Below are positions 43,659-51,795 of a stretch of DNA of 64,000 nucleotides, in pieces. Each line of letters begins with the position of its first letter. Within the stretch, counting starts at the first letter, position 1. The notes beneath the pieces were generated by a model, which worked only from the letters and a program-made list of their open reading frames with translations, made no database searches and was not told the origin of the DNA. Source of the stretch: G963677445 sp963677445 (GTDB lineage: Bacteria; Bacteroidota; Ignavibacteria; Ignavibacteriales; Melioribacteraceae); the NCBI GenBank assembly GCA_963677445.2, contig CAXXGF010000088.1, positions 183,966-247,965 of the forward strand, read 5' to 3'. A program made the translations under genes and the position numbers.

Positions 43659-44093
43659 GAAGTCCTCATGATATTATTGGTTTCAGGAGGAAATGGGCCT
43701 CGCCGCCCATTCGGAAAAAACAAATTGCACAAAAATAAAAAACCGGTAGTTATTGACCAAACGGGAAATGAAAAAAGTAAGGAAAAATTGTGATACATTA
43801 TTATTTATTTAGGAGTGTGAGTGGGGTATTAAAATGAAAATGAGATTGATTGATGGTTAAAACCTAAATAATATTGACAAGACACTTTCCCGGAAACGAT
43901 TATTCGGATATGGACTCTGGTTTTCTGCTTTCATGGATAAATTGCGGTTTTCTCTGGTTGGTTCCCACGGGTCGCCTCTATCGCGGCTGCCCGTGGTTAT
44001 TCGAATTTGCCCCCTGTCGGGGACATTTATTATACAAATTATCACTTTATCGACTACAATCCTTTAAAAGGAATCGTCAATAAAAGATGGCCT
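43659..44093. other. intergenic with MITE-related fragment
   Basis: No gene. 43941-44040 is a decayed relative of the MITE interior. The first 280 bp are AT-rich and presumably hold the carA promoter. Confidence 0.5.
43941..44040 (+). repeat. decayed relative of the 31624-31800 MITE interior
   Basis: It shares GCCCCCTGTCGGGGACATTT with the reverse complement of 31660-31690. Preceding blocks align by eye with 3765-3875. No intact terminal repeats are visible. Confidence 0.5.
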
Positions 44094-44867
44094 CTAAAAA
44101 TAAATTGTAAGGCCCATTTTAACTGAATTTCCGGTAAAGATACTACGTGTGATATTCTCTTTTTTCTCATAGTCCGATTTGTAATTTATATCATTGTCTT
44201 CAGACCATGTTGATTGCGACTCGGTTTTCTCGAGAGTATAATAAATATAACTCGAATTGTACTCTGCGGATACCGAAATCGATTTTGTCAATGCCACTTC
44301 CACTCCAATAACTCCAACAGCCCCGAGTCCCCAACTATCAGAGTCGTAAGTCCTCTTTCTAAATATTGAGAGCTCCTCGTTAATTCTGTCAAACTCAATT
44401 GTTTCGGTATAATAATTATCAATCTCAAACCGGGGGCCTATACCCACATAAAAGTGGAACATATCAGATTTACCGAGGTACTGTAAGTAAACTAAATCGG
44501 TTGATAATTCGATGTTATTACCTTCGTAATCGTTCCCTTCTTTTGAAGCCAGAGTATCAGCCATGTTGTGCAAAGCATCAGAATCTGAATCCTGAGTAGT
44601 TACAGAAGGTGAAAAACCAAATCTTATAGCGCTGGTTTCCGTGAAGTGATATTTACCTGAGAACATTGTTCCATCGAAGGAGCCCAGGATAAAGTTGCCC
44701 TTTACCTGAAACTGCAGCGCCCATGAGCCCGGTTTCATCACATTGGATTCCCCCTCTTTTTCGTCATCGGGATCGGCGAAAAGGGAAATGGAAGAGAAAA
44801 ACAAAAACAAAGAGATTGAAAGAATAATTGATTTTTTGAGATGTTGATTATTCGGATGCATGATCAT
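44094..44867 (-). CDS. outer-membrane beta-barrel protein
   Basis: This 257-residue protein has a signal peptide (hydrophobic segment IILSISLFLFFSSISLF). Alternating-residue amphipathic strands follow throughout (SWALQFQVKGNFILGSF, YHFTETSAIRFGFSP, DMFHFYVGIGPRFEI, VKMGLTIYF), ending in a terminal Phe, the usual OMP insertion signal. This looks like a small OmpA/porin-type barrel (8-10 strands). Its function is unknown. It is transcribed away from the TetR gene; the promoters face a repeat-rich spacer. Confidence 0.78.
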   Translation of the reverse strand: MIMHPNNQHLKKSIILSISLFLFFSSISLFADPDDEKEGESNVMKPGSWALQFQVKGNFILGSFDGTMFSGKYHFTETSAIRFGFSPSVTTQDSDSDALHNMADTLASKEGNDYEGNNIELSTDLVYLQYLGKSDMFHFYVGIGPRFEIDNYYTETIEFDRINEELSIFRKRTYDSDSWGLGAVGVIGVEVALTKSISVSAEYNSSYIYYTLEKTESQSTWSEDNDINYKSDYEKKENITRSIFTGNSVKMGLTIYF

Positions 44868-45072
44868 CCCTCCTTATCAAGTGAATAAGTATATTACTGA
44901 AAACAAAAATATATAATTAAAAATATCTCTATGCAATAAAAAAAATGCACCACAAAATAGGCTCTTATCACCACACTATCGTTAACATGCTGAGGATAAC
45001 CCGGAGAGAAAAATTTGTTAAAAAAGCCCGCAAATAACATGTTTCCGATAGTCGGGCCGTGAATCTAAATAC

Positions 45073-45218
45073 GTACTCGTTCTCGTAATCGTACTTCGGA
45101 CTCATCTTTTCAAAACGCTCAGGTTATTCGAGAACGAGGACGATTACGAGTACCGCTTTGCTGAGTACGATAAAATTTTGCCATTTTGCGTAGAATTTAA
45201 CTCCTAACGGAGTACTCG
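45073..45218 (-). repeat. dispersed element, copy 6
   Basis: It contains CGTACTCGTTCTCGTAATCG, CTTTTCAAAACGCTCAGGTT, ATTCGAGAACGAGGACGATT and TTTTGCCATTTTGCGTAGAA, in the inverted order of copies 2 and 5. Confidence 0.78.
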
Positions 45219-45313
45219 TTTCCGTACCCGGTTTTAATTATTCGGGCACGAGTACCGTTTCGCCCTGTCCTGTCCCTCTAAAACGATCAAAAAAAAGAGC
45301 ATTAAAATAGTTC

Positions 45314-45344
45314 TTGACAAAATATATTTTTGTACTTAAATTTA
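45314..45344 (+). promoter_or_regulatory. candidate promoter of the TetR gene
   Basis: TTGACA (45314-45319) is followed 17 bp later by TAAATT (45337-45342). The -10 matches poorly to TATAAT but sits just upstream of the palindrome, as expected for an autoregulated promoter. Confidence 0.45.
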
Positions 45345-45350
45345 AACGTA

Positions 45351-45374
45351 TGTTTCAAACAATTGTTTTAAACA
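45351..45374 (+). promoter_or_regulatory. palindromic operator, likely TetR binding site
   Basis: TGTTTCAAACAATTGTTTTAAACA is a near-perfect palindrome centred on CAATTG (left arm TGTTTCAAA versus right arm complement TGTTTAAAA). It lies 9 bp before the TetR start codon, which is a typical autorepression site. Confidence 0.6.
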
Positions 45375-45383
45375 GGTGTTTAC

Positions 45384-45995
45384 ATGGGTGACGAAAAAGA
45401 ACAGATAATGCTTAAGATCATTCTCGCGACTATCGAGGTGATTGAGAAAGAAGGTTACGACAAACTCACAGTCAGAAGTGTGGCGAAAGAAGCAGGTGTG
45501 AATGTTGCGGCGATTAACTATTACTTTGGCTCGAAAGAAAACCTTATGCAGGCAATGTTCAAGCAGACTCTTGAACACAGTTTTATGGATGTCAGTGAGA
45601 TATTAAAAAATGAGTCAATGAACCTCAGGGAAATGATGGGACTCTTTTTTGATTATCTGATAGCGGGTTCACTGCGATACCCCCAATTGATGAAAGCTCA
45701 TTTTTATGAACCATTTCTGCATGATGATTATAATGCAGTGATGATCACCTGGCTGAAGGATATGTTCCGGGAGCTGGCATTAAAAATATCGGGAAAATAT
45801 GAGATTACGGAAGAGGAATTGATCTTCATGATGATGCAGATATTTTCGCTGATTCTTTTTCCCGCGATTCTGCCCAAAATATTTAAAGAAGGCGCCAATG
45901 TTAACCTTCTTGAAGATGATACCCGTAAAAAATATATAAAAAATATTCTTGACCGTTATTTTGATGATAAAATGAAGGAGAAATCATCTGACTAA
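45384..45995 (+). CDS. TetR family transcriptional regulator
   Basis: This 203-residue protein has a TetR N-terminal helix-turn-helix (KIILATIEVIEKEGYDKLTV, RSVAKEAGVNVAAINYYFGS) and a helical ligand-binding domain (about 60-200). It lies 47 bp upstream of the TonB-dependent receptor gene, so it likely regulates itself and the receptor. The palindromic site just before it supports autoregulation. The ligand is unknown. Confidence 0.92.
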   Translation: MGDEKEQIMLKIILATIEVIEKEGYDKLTVRSVAKEAGVNVAAINYYFGSKENLMQAMFKQTLEHSFMDVSEILKNESMNLREMMGLFFDYLIAGSLRYPQLMKAHFYEPFLHDDYNAVMITWLKDMFRELALKISGKYEITEEELIFMMMQIFSLILFPAILPKIFKEGANVNLLEDDTRKKYIKNILDRYFDDKMKEKSSD

Positions 45996-46042
45996 TTTCT
46001 AAGATTTCAAATGATATATTGTAAAGGAAAACAGGAGCACAC

Positions 46043-48346
46043 ATGAATAAGATCCAATTATTGACAATCAGTTTGATTCTGATTATATCTACAGCCTTTA
46101 TGGGGCAGACAAAAAATCCGACAGGAAAGGTAAGGGGTAAGGTGACTGATAATGACACCAAAATGCCCCTGATTGGTACAAATGTTATTGTGACCGGGAC
46201 CCAGTGGGGAGCGGCCACAGATACTGACGGGAATTTTGAGATCGACAATCTGCCCGTTGGTAACTATACATTAAGGTTTGTTTACCTGGGATATGAGGAG
46301 CAGGTAAAAGCGGATATTATCATCCGGCCGGAGAGAACCACATTCGTCAATGCGGGAATGAGGCTTGCTTCTATCGAAAGTGAAGAAGTGACGGTAACAG
46401 GAGGATATTATTCCGATACTGAGGAACAGGCTAATAGTGTTGTGAATTTTTCATATGAGGAGATCAGGCGCGCGCCCGGATCGGCGGGTGATGTAAGCCG
46501 GATAATGATGAGTCTTCCCAGTGTGGCCAAGGTGGATGACCAGCGGAATGCCCTGGTTGTGAGAGGTGGAAGTCCCAACGAGAATGCCTTTTTTATCGAT
46601 AATATTGAGATACCAAATATCAATCATTTCCCCAGCCAGGGATCATCGGGGGGACCTATCGGATTGCTTAATGTGGATTTTATCAGCGATGTTAATTTTT
46701 ATTCCGGGGGATTTTCATCAGCTTACGGGGATAAACTCTCTTCTGTTATGGATATCTCATTGAGGGAAGGTAACCGTGAAGAATTTGACGGCCAGCTTGA
46801 TCTTAATTTCAGCGGGTTTGGGGGAGTTTTTGAGGGTCCGCTCGGCGGCGGCAAAGGCTCCTGGCTTTTTTCAGCTCGCAGGAGTTATCTCGATTTTCTC
46901 ATTAAAATGGTGGATGCCGGAAGTTCTATCGCGCCGGTATATGGTGATGTCCAGACAAAAATTGTTTATAACCTGGATAAATACAATAAGTTATCCTTTA
47001 TTGGCATTTTCGGTGATGATCATTCGGAATCGGATCTTGAAAACGCGATTGAGAACGATATCAAAGAATATGGAACTCAGGATTATCTTGAAGGAACCGC
47101 CGGCATAAACTGGCAGAGAATATGGGGGAACTCCGGTTTTTCAAATACTTCTGTTGCCTACACTCTGGGCAGCTTTAAGGAGGATTTTTATAACCGCCTG
47201 AGCGGCAACCTGGTATATAAAAATAATTCACAGGAGTCGGAATTAAAACTGCGGAACAGCAACAGGTTCAGGATAAACAAAGCAAATTCATTCGAATTTG
47301 GGATTGAAGGAAAGCTGCTCTTTACAGATTATGATAATTTTTACGCCGCTTCCGTCGATCCCCTGGGGCAGCCGGTTCCGGCAATGAATCTGATAATTGC
47401 TGAAATGGCACAAAAAGGGGGAGCGTTTTTGAATTATATGTGGAAGCCGATACCCTCATTATCAATTAATCCGGGAGTAAGAGCTGATTATTTTTCCTGG
47501 AATGAAAACTTTTATGTGTCGCCCCGCCTGTCGCTTGAATGGGGGATGACACAGAAAGCCACCCTGAGCGCTTCGGCCGGCTATTTTGTCCAGTCGCTCC
47601 CGATGAATCTGCTTATGCAGGATGAAAAATTCAAAGAACTTAAGGATCCCTCGGCGCTTCATTATATAGTGGGATTCAGTTACCTGCTGAGCGAGGACAC
47701 AAAACTTACTCTTGAAGCTTATAAAAAGGATTATGATAATTTCCCGCGCGATCCCGAACAACCCTCCCTCTTTATTATGGACGAGATATATTACAGGAAT
47801 ATGTTCATCTCGGGCCATGAGAATCTTGCGGATAATGGAAAGGCGACATCCTGGGGAGTGGAATTCACATTGCAGAAAAAGCTGGCGGTTGATTTTTACG
47901 GACTGGTAAGTGGCTCATATTTCAGGTCGCAGTATGAAACAGCGGATGGAGAAACTAAAAACAGGGTTTTTGACAACCGCTTTGTTTTCAGCGCGGAAGG
48001 TGGATACAAGCCGGGCAATAAATGGGAATTTTCAATGAGGTGGATTTTCGCCGGAGGATCGCCCTATACTCTTTTCGACATAACAGCTTCGACCACCGCC
48101 AACCAGGGAATATTTAATCAGGACAGAATTAATGGGGAGAGGTACCCTCATTATCATTCTCTCAATCTCAGGGTTGACAGGCGCTTCAATTTTGCCAGCT
48201 CGAGTATGGTGGTTTATATAAGTGTGTGGAACGCCTATGGTCGCAAAAATATCACTTCATACTACTGGAATGAAAATGAGAACCGCCAGGATACAATATA
48301 CCAGTGGGGTTTGCTGCCGATATTCGGGATAGAATATGAGTTTTAA
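46043..48346 (+). CDS. TonB-dependent receptor with carboxypeptidase-regulatory-like N-terminus
   Basis: This 767-residue outer-membrane protein has a signal peptide (QLLTISLILIISTAFMG). A carboxypeptidase-regulatory-like/CNA-B domain follows (GKVRGKVTDNDTKMPLIGTN), then a plug domain (YEEIRRAPGSAGDVSRIMMS, ENAFFIDNIEIPN) and a 22-strand-type barrel ending in GIEYEF. No SusD-like gene follows and none of the nearby genes is a CAZyme, so the cargo could be a metal chelate or a peptide. It sits 47 bp after the TetR gene and ends in an intrinsic terminator. Confidence 0.93.
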   Translation: MNKIQLLTISLILIISTAFMGQTKNPTGKVRGKVTDNDTKMPLIGTNVIVTGTQWGAATDTDGNFEIDNLPVGNYTLRFVYLGYEEQVKADIIIRPERTTFVNAGMRLASIESEEVTVTGGYYSDTEEQANSVVNFSYEEIRRAPGSAGDVSRIMMSLPSVAKVDDQRNALVVRGGSPNENAFFIDNIEIPNINHFPSQGSSGGPIGLLNVDFISDVNFYSGGFSSAYGDKLSSVMDISLREGNREEFDGQLDLNFSGFGGVFEGPLGGGKGSWLFSARRSYLDFLIKMVDAGSSIAPVYGDVQTKIVYNLDKYNKLSFIGIFGDDHSESDLENAIENDIKEYGTQDYLEGTAGINWQRIWGNSGFSNTSVAYTLGSFKEDFYNRLSGNLVYKNNSQESELKLRNSNRFRINKANSFEFGIEGKLLFTDYDNFYAASVDPLGQPVPAMNLIIAEMAQKGGAFLNYMWKPIPSLSINPGVRADYFSWNENFYVSPRLSLEWGMTQKATLSASAGYFVQSLPMNLLMQDEKFKELKDPSALHYIVGFSYLLSEDTKLTLEAYKKDYDNFPRDPEQPSLFIMDEIYYRNMFISGHENLADNGKATSWGVEFTLQKKLAVDFYGLVSGSYFRSQYETADGETKNRVFDNRFVFSAEGGYKPGNKWEFSMRWIFAGGSPYTLFDITASTTANQGIFNQDRINGERYPHYHSLNLRVDRRFNFASSSMVVYISVWNAYGRKNITSYYWNENENRQDTIYQWGLLPIFGIEYEF

Positions 48347-48357
48347 CTGAACTTTAC

Positions 48358-48383
48358 AGGGCTGGTTTTTACCGGCCCTTTTT
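48358..48383 (+). terminator. intrinsic terminator of the TonB-receptor gene
   Basis: GGGCTGGT (48359-48366) pairs with ACCGGCCC (48371-48378), with one G-U pair, around four T. Five T (48379-48383) follow. It lies 12 bp after the stop. Confidence 0.8.
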
Positions 48384-48480
48384 GTTACGGGAAGGCTGGA
48401 AGCTTTTATGATAACCCTGGATTATATAACTGCCTGCTGAAAATTTTTCCATATCAATGCCAAATTGTTTTTTTTGAGCT

Positions 48481-48604
48481 TCTTATTTTAGTTTTTTTCT
48501 AATTTCTAAAATAAGGATGTCCCTTAATTTAGTTTTTGCCGATTTTCTAAAATAAGGATGCCTCTTATTTTAGTTTTTTGCCGATTTCTAAAATAAGGAT
48601 GTCC
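48481..48604 (+). repeat. three tandem copies of a 41-bp hairpin unit
   Basis: Copies start at 48481, 48523 and 48563. Copies A and C carry CTTATTTTAG and its exact complement CTAAAATAAG, giving a 10-bp stem, followed by GATGTCC or GATGCCT. Copy B has a mismatched arm (CTTAATTTAG). A partial copy follows at 48605. Confidence 0.8.
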
Positions 48605-48770
48605 CTGGTTTTAATTATCGTTCATCTAAAAGTTTATCTTTTGCCCGGTATTCACCGGACAATTTATAAATATAATATAACAAAATGAACAAAACCACAA
48701 AAAACCGCGGGAGGAGGTGAAGGAAACCTGTGAAGAGAATAGGTGTTTTTGAAAAATTATCGAAATAAAA

Positions 48771-49007
48771 TCAGATGTTGTCGTAATTATCTGCTGGATT
48801 ATCCGGAGATTGAGATAAGAACTCAGAAAAGCCTTCCCCGGAAGCTTTTTTTGCCCGTTCTTCCAAATACTTGTCCGGTATTATTCGAAAAAGTTTTTGC
48901 GCGAGGGAGGCCGCGATAATCTCATCAACAGGAATATTTCGGGACTTGGATATTTCATTAACTTTCTGATGTAATTTATCCGGAAGATTTATAGTCAATT
49001 CAGTCAT
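48771..49007 (-). CDS. ribbon-helix-helix antitoxin-like protein, orphan
   Basis: This 78-residue protein has a CopG-like ribbon-helix-helix (TELTINLPDKLHQKVNEISK). The C-terminal tail is acidic and disordered, as in antitoxins. No toxin gene follows downstream (48347-48770 is repeat and terminator) or upstream within 700 bp. It may be an orphan regulator or the remnant of a toxin-antitoxin pair. Confidence 0.62.
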   Translation of the reverse strand: MTELTINLPDKLHQKVNEISKSRNIPVDEIIAASLAQKLFRIIPDKYLEERAKKASGEGFSEFLSQSPDNPADNYDNI

Positions 49008-49747
49008 CTATCTCTCCGATCCTTTGTAAAAATATTTTTGGTGTTATTATTTCAACTTCTAACTTGGCAAAGCCAGAACCAATAAGAATTGTCATCAATC
49101 TTGCTAAAGATATTTTATTAAAAAATATACCCTTACTTTTTGTCCTGACACATAAAGTAACAAAAAAAGCTCTATGAGAAATATAGTGGGTATTTGAATT
49201 AAAGTCAGCAACAAGCCACTTCGATCACTGATAAAATTTTCTTTATTTCAAATACTTCCGGCTCTTTATTTTGTTAATATATTGGCATTGTAATGTTTTT
49301 AATATGATGTAGTTTAATCGCCATTTTATGCATCTCCTACAGAGATGTTTTTCAAATTATCTATAATATACTACCACAGAGGGACTAACGCATTACTGGA
49401 ACCTCTACAAGGTTCTTTTTTATCTCGTTTGCCTTGTATAGGCAATGATTAGTGCGGAACGTCCCAATGGGGTAGAATATTGTCAATAAAACCAGACGAA
49501 ATCCTTGTAGAGGATTCACAAATCTCCCTGGATAATCTAATACTTTAGGACCTCCCGGATAAACTCAGATCAACAGAAGTTAAATTTTATTACTCATTAT
49601 TTATAGCTACAAAATGACCTTGTTACGTAATAGATGGATAACGCCTGGCTAAGTTGCGGCTACACCGAACTTTACCTAACAGTGAATGTTTATGTTTCGA
49701 TGAATTATACCTTTGCAAGGGCGATTGCCGTCAACTTGAGCCAATTG
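49008..49747. other. intergenic with string of small hairpins
   Basis: No gene. Between 49331 and 49516 there are five short hairpins with 3-6 bp stems (see the separate repeat entry). 49721-49740 holds GATTGCCGTCAACTTGAG, weakly reminiscent of the 31624 terminal repeat. The rest is AT-rich. Confidence 0.55.
49331..49516. repeat. cluster of five compact hairpins
   Basis: Stem-loop units: CATCTC-CTACA-GAGATG (49331-49347); GAACC-TCTACAA-GGTTC (49399-49415); TTGCC-TTGTATA-GGCAA (49429-49445); CCC-AAT-GGG (49463-49471); AATCC-TTGTAGA-GGATT (49500-49516). The loops TCTACAA and TTGTAGA are reverse complements of each other. Confidence 0.6.
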
Positions 49748-50305
49748 TTAAGTGCTGATATTTATGATTAAATCACGTACTTCCATTAGAGCGTAGCCTA
49801 AAAGATTTAGCCCTTTCCAGTGGTTTGGGTCTTCGATTACAGGATCATCGGAGGCAAGACCAATACCCCATATTTTGTCAACTGGGCTTGCCTCAACTAA
49901 AACTCTATCTTTTGTATTTAACAAAAATTGCTTGAGGTCCTGATTTTGGCTGAATTTTGCTTTGTTACCGTTAACCACAATTGCAAATCTATTTTTAATC
50001 CAAATCTGTTCATTAAATTTTTTTACTTCTCTACCGTATTTTTTTGCTTCCCCAGGATTTTTAGCAGCAGCAATTTTTAATGTTATTTCATTATCTCCAA
50101 ATAATCTTGCTTTCTCAGCCATCATGTAATGTTCGGCTGTTGGATAATGAATTCCGTCAATTTCAAATGAGGATTCATACCATTGGCTAAAACAGGATTT
50201 TGTTATCCCTGATTTAGATTTTTGATGTCCCCAAAAGAACACGTACTTAGCCCTATTTCCTTGGTTTATGAATTCAATTAATTCGTTATTATTTCTGATT
50301 TTCAA
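49748..50305 (-). CDS. NADAR-family protein (YbiA-like)
   Basis: This 185-residue protein matches the NADAR/YbiA family: VFFWGHQKS, FSQWYESSFEIDGIHYPTAE, HYMMAEKARLFGD, and WGIGL near the end. NADAR proteins are N-glycosidases linked to NAD/ADP-ribose chemistry: E. coli YbiA acts on riboflavin intermediates and some members reverse ADP-ribosylation. It stands alone between repeat-rich spacers, and its codon usage is AT-rich relative to flanking housekeeping genes. Confidence 0.88.
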   Translation of the reverse strand: MKIRNNNELIEFINQGNRAKYVFFWGHQKSKSGITKSCFSQWYESSFEIDGIHYPTAEHYMMAEKARLFGDNEITLKIAAAKNPGEAKKYGREVKKFNEQIWIKNRFAIVVNGNKAKFSQNQDLKQFLLNTKDRVLVEASPVDKIWGIGLASDDPVIEDPNHWKGLNLLGYALMEVRDLIINIST

Positions 50306-50579
50306 AGATTTTCCTCATTCATTTTTGGCACTTAACAACTTCATAGAATATATTTCAAAATTTCCGCGATTTCATTTTGTGAGAGGTAAGGAGTTCTGAA
50401 TTCAAGAATAAAGTCATCGTCAGCATCTGAATGTTTCACAATCTGACGAGAAACGAATAACCTTAGCTTATATTATTACATACTGAACGCATGTTATAAT
50501 AACTTTACCCTCTGCTCTTTGCCGAATATTTCTTCCATCCCGAGTAAAAGTATATACTGCTTAATTTGATTTTTTATAA
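50306..50579. other. spacer downstream of a Phd/YefM-type antitoxin
   Basis: Toxins usually follow Phd/YefM antitoxins, but no complete toxin is open here. Only short minus-strand stretches are open: near 50350-50460, including ILEFRTPYLSQNEIAEI, and near 50460-50560, including VYTFTRDGRNIRQRAEG. I cannot assign them; a deleted partner is plausible. Confidence 0.4.
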
Positions 50580-50852
50580 TTAAAGCAGAGAGCTCAAATC
50601 ATTTCTGAGAGTTGCAAAGGTACTTTCAATACCTGTGGCTGATTCACTCTTTTCTTCGGTCAGGGCTAATAATTTCAGCATAACCATTGTTTCCCGCATC
50701 CTTGTATAAGCCCCGAAATCCTGAATCACAACCCTGGATTCTCCGTTTTGTGTGATGATGAAGGTACTTTGATTTTTATTTATATCATCAATAATGTCTG
50801 CCGTGTTCTCTTCAAGATAACTAATCGATATCAAGGATTCATTCAGCTTCAT
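50580..50852 (-). CDS. Phd/YefM-type antitoxin, apparently orphan
   Basis: This 90-residue protein is a Phd/YefM-like antitoxin (SISYLEENTADIIDDINKNQ, FIITQNGESRVVIQDFGAY). It is a close paralogue of the gene at 56718-57044. No intact RelE/ParE partner gene is found downstream. It is expected to bind DNA as a dimer through its N-terminal domain. Confidence 0.78.
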   Translation of the reverse strand: MKLNESLISISYLEENTADIIDDINKNQSTFIITQNGESRVVIQDFGAYTRMRETMVMLKLLALTEEKSESATGIESTFATLRNDLSSLL

Positions 50853-51050
50853 TCAAGTGTCCTTTTTTTACTCTGATTATAGACCTTTCTTGTGAGATTC
50901 GCAAGTTTTTCGCCAAGATTAAATATTGGGAATATAATTTTTCTCTGAGTTGAATCAGAAATCCCGATAGTATTTCTAATGATTATAATTTCCCGAACCA
51001 ATGTTGATTGGCTTTATGGGGTAAGTTTTCTCAACGCGGAAAAATATGTA

Positions 51051-51671
51051 TTAAATTTTAACACGAAACTCTGTTTCAGAAATTGTCTTTTTCAGGATTC
51101 CGAAATAGAGGCAATAAAGTTCATGGCTTTCACCAAGGTAAAGCCGTTCCAGCTCATGCCGGGGAAGATCACGAAACTCGAGGGGATCAACAAAAGGGGG
51201 CAGAACAATGGCGATATTTTCAGTAATCGCGAGCATTTTGTTCAGGAGCAAATCGGCAGGAGGGCGGGTGTTTGAATTCAGAAATTTGTACACATGGTCC
51301 GGCCCGGTCACAGCCCAGTCGGGATCGATAAAAACAGCGTCAATATCACGAATTTGTAGCATTATTTCAGGGTCAAGAATGCTTCCGTTTATGAATGATA
51401 CTTTTGATGAAAGCCCTGCCCTTTTAATATTGTGTATTGCCTTTTTTTGCCTGACCGCGTCTGTTTCAACAGTGAAAACATGGTTTGCGGCCCTGGCAAG
51501 TGAAATTGTTGTGAATCCCCCGCCGGTGCATGTTTCCAGTACATTCATGCCGGTAAACCGATCAGCGAAATGCCTGGTGAACCGCTGATCAATACCCATT
51601 ATAAAAGTATAATCATCGGCGAGATAATCGTCGCCGAATTTTTTCCGGATGGCTGATTTGTTCTTAGTCAC
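51051..51671 (-). CDS. SAM-dependent methyltransferase (RNA-cap guanine-N2/TGS1-like)
   Basis: This 206-residue class I methyltransferase has motif I as VLETCTGGGFTTI, motif II as VFTVETDAVRQKKA, and a catalytic-loop motif VFIDPDWAVTGPDH. The order and the DPxW core fit the TGS1/Methyltransf_15 family, which acts on RNA guanine N2 in eukaryotes; bacterial members have varied or unknown RNA substrates. It has no operon partner and lies divergent to the sensor kinase gene. Confidence 0.8.
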   Translation of the reverse strand: MTKNKSAIRKKFGDDYLADDYTFIMGIDQRFTRHFADRFTGMNVLETCTGGGFTTISLARAANHVFTVETDAVRQKKAIHNIKRAGLSSKVSFINGSILDPEIMLQIRDIDAVFIDPDWAVTGPDHVYKFLNSNTRPPADLLLNKMLAITENIAIVLPPFVDPLEFRDLPRHELERLYLGESHELYCLYFGILKKTISETEFRVKI

Positions 51672-51795
51672 TCTTTTTTCTCTCCCGTTCAGTCATTATT
51701 ACACTAATTCAAAAATTTATTATAATTTACGATAATAAACTTTATTCTTTGTGTCAATTAAATTACTCAGAAAAAATATTCGGGTGCGGTAAATA

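Larger units (their letters stand above)
44868..45383. other. intergenic with repeat copy and promoter/operator
   Basis: No gene. 45073-45218 is the dispersed element, copy 6. 45314-45374 holds a candidate promoter and operator of the TetR gene. Confidence 0.6.
48347..48770. other. intergenic with terminator and tandem hairpin repeat
   Basis: 48358-48383 is a terminator. 48481-48604 is a 3-copy tandem repeat of about 41 bp. No gene is seen. Confidence 0.6.

Noticed and set aside
48481..48604. CRISPR-like spacing
   Set aside because: The 41-bp units are contiguous tandem copies without unique spacers and there are no cas genes.
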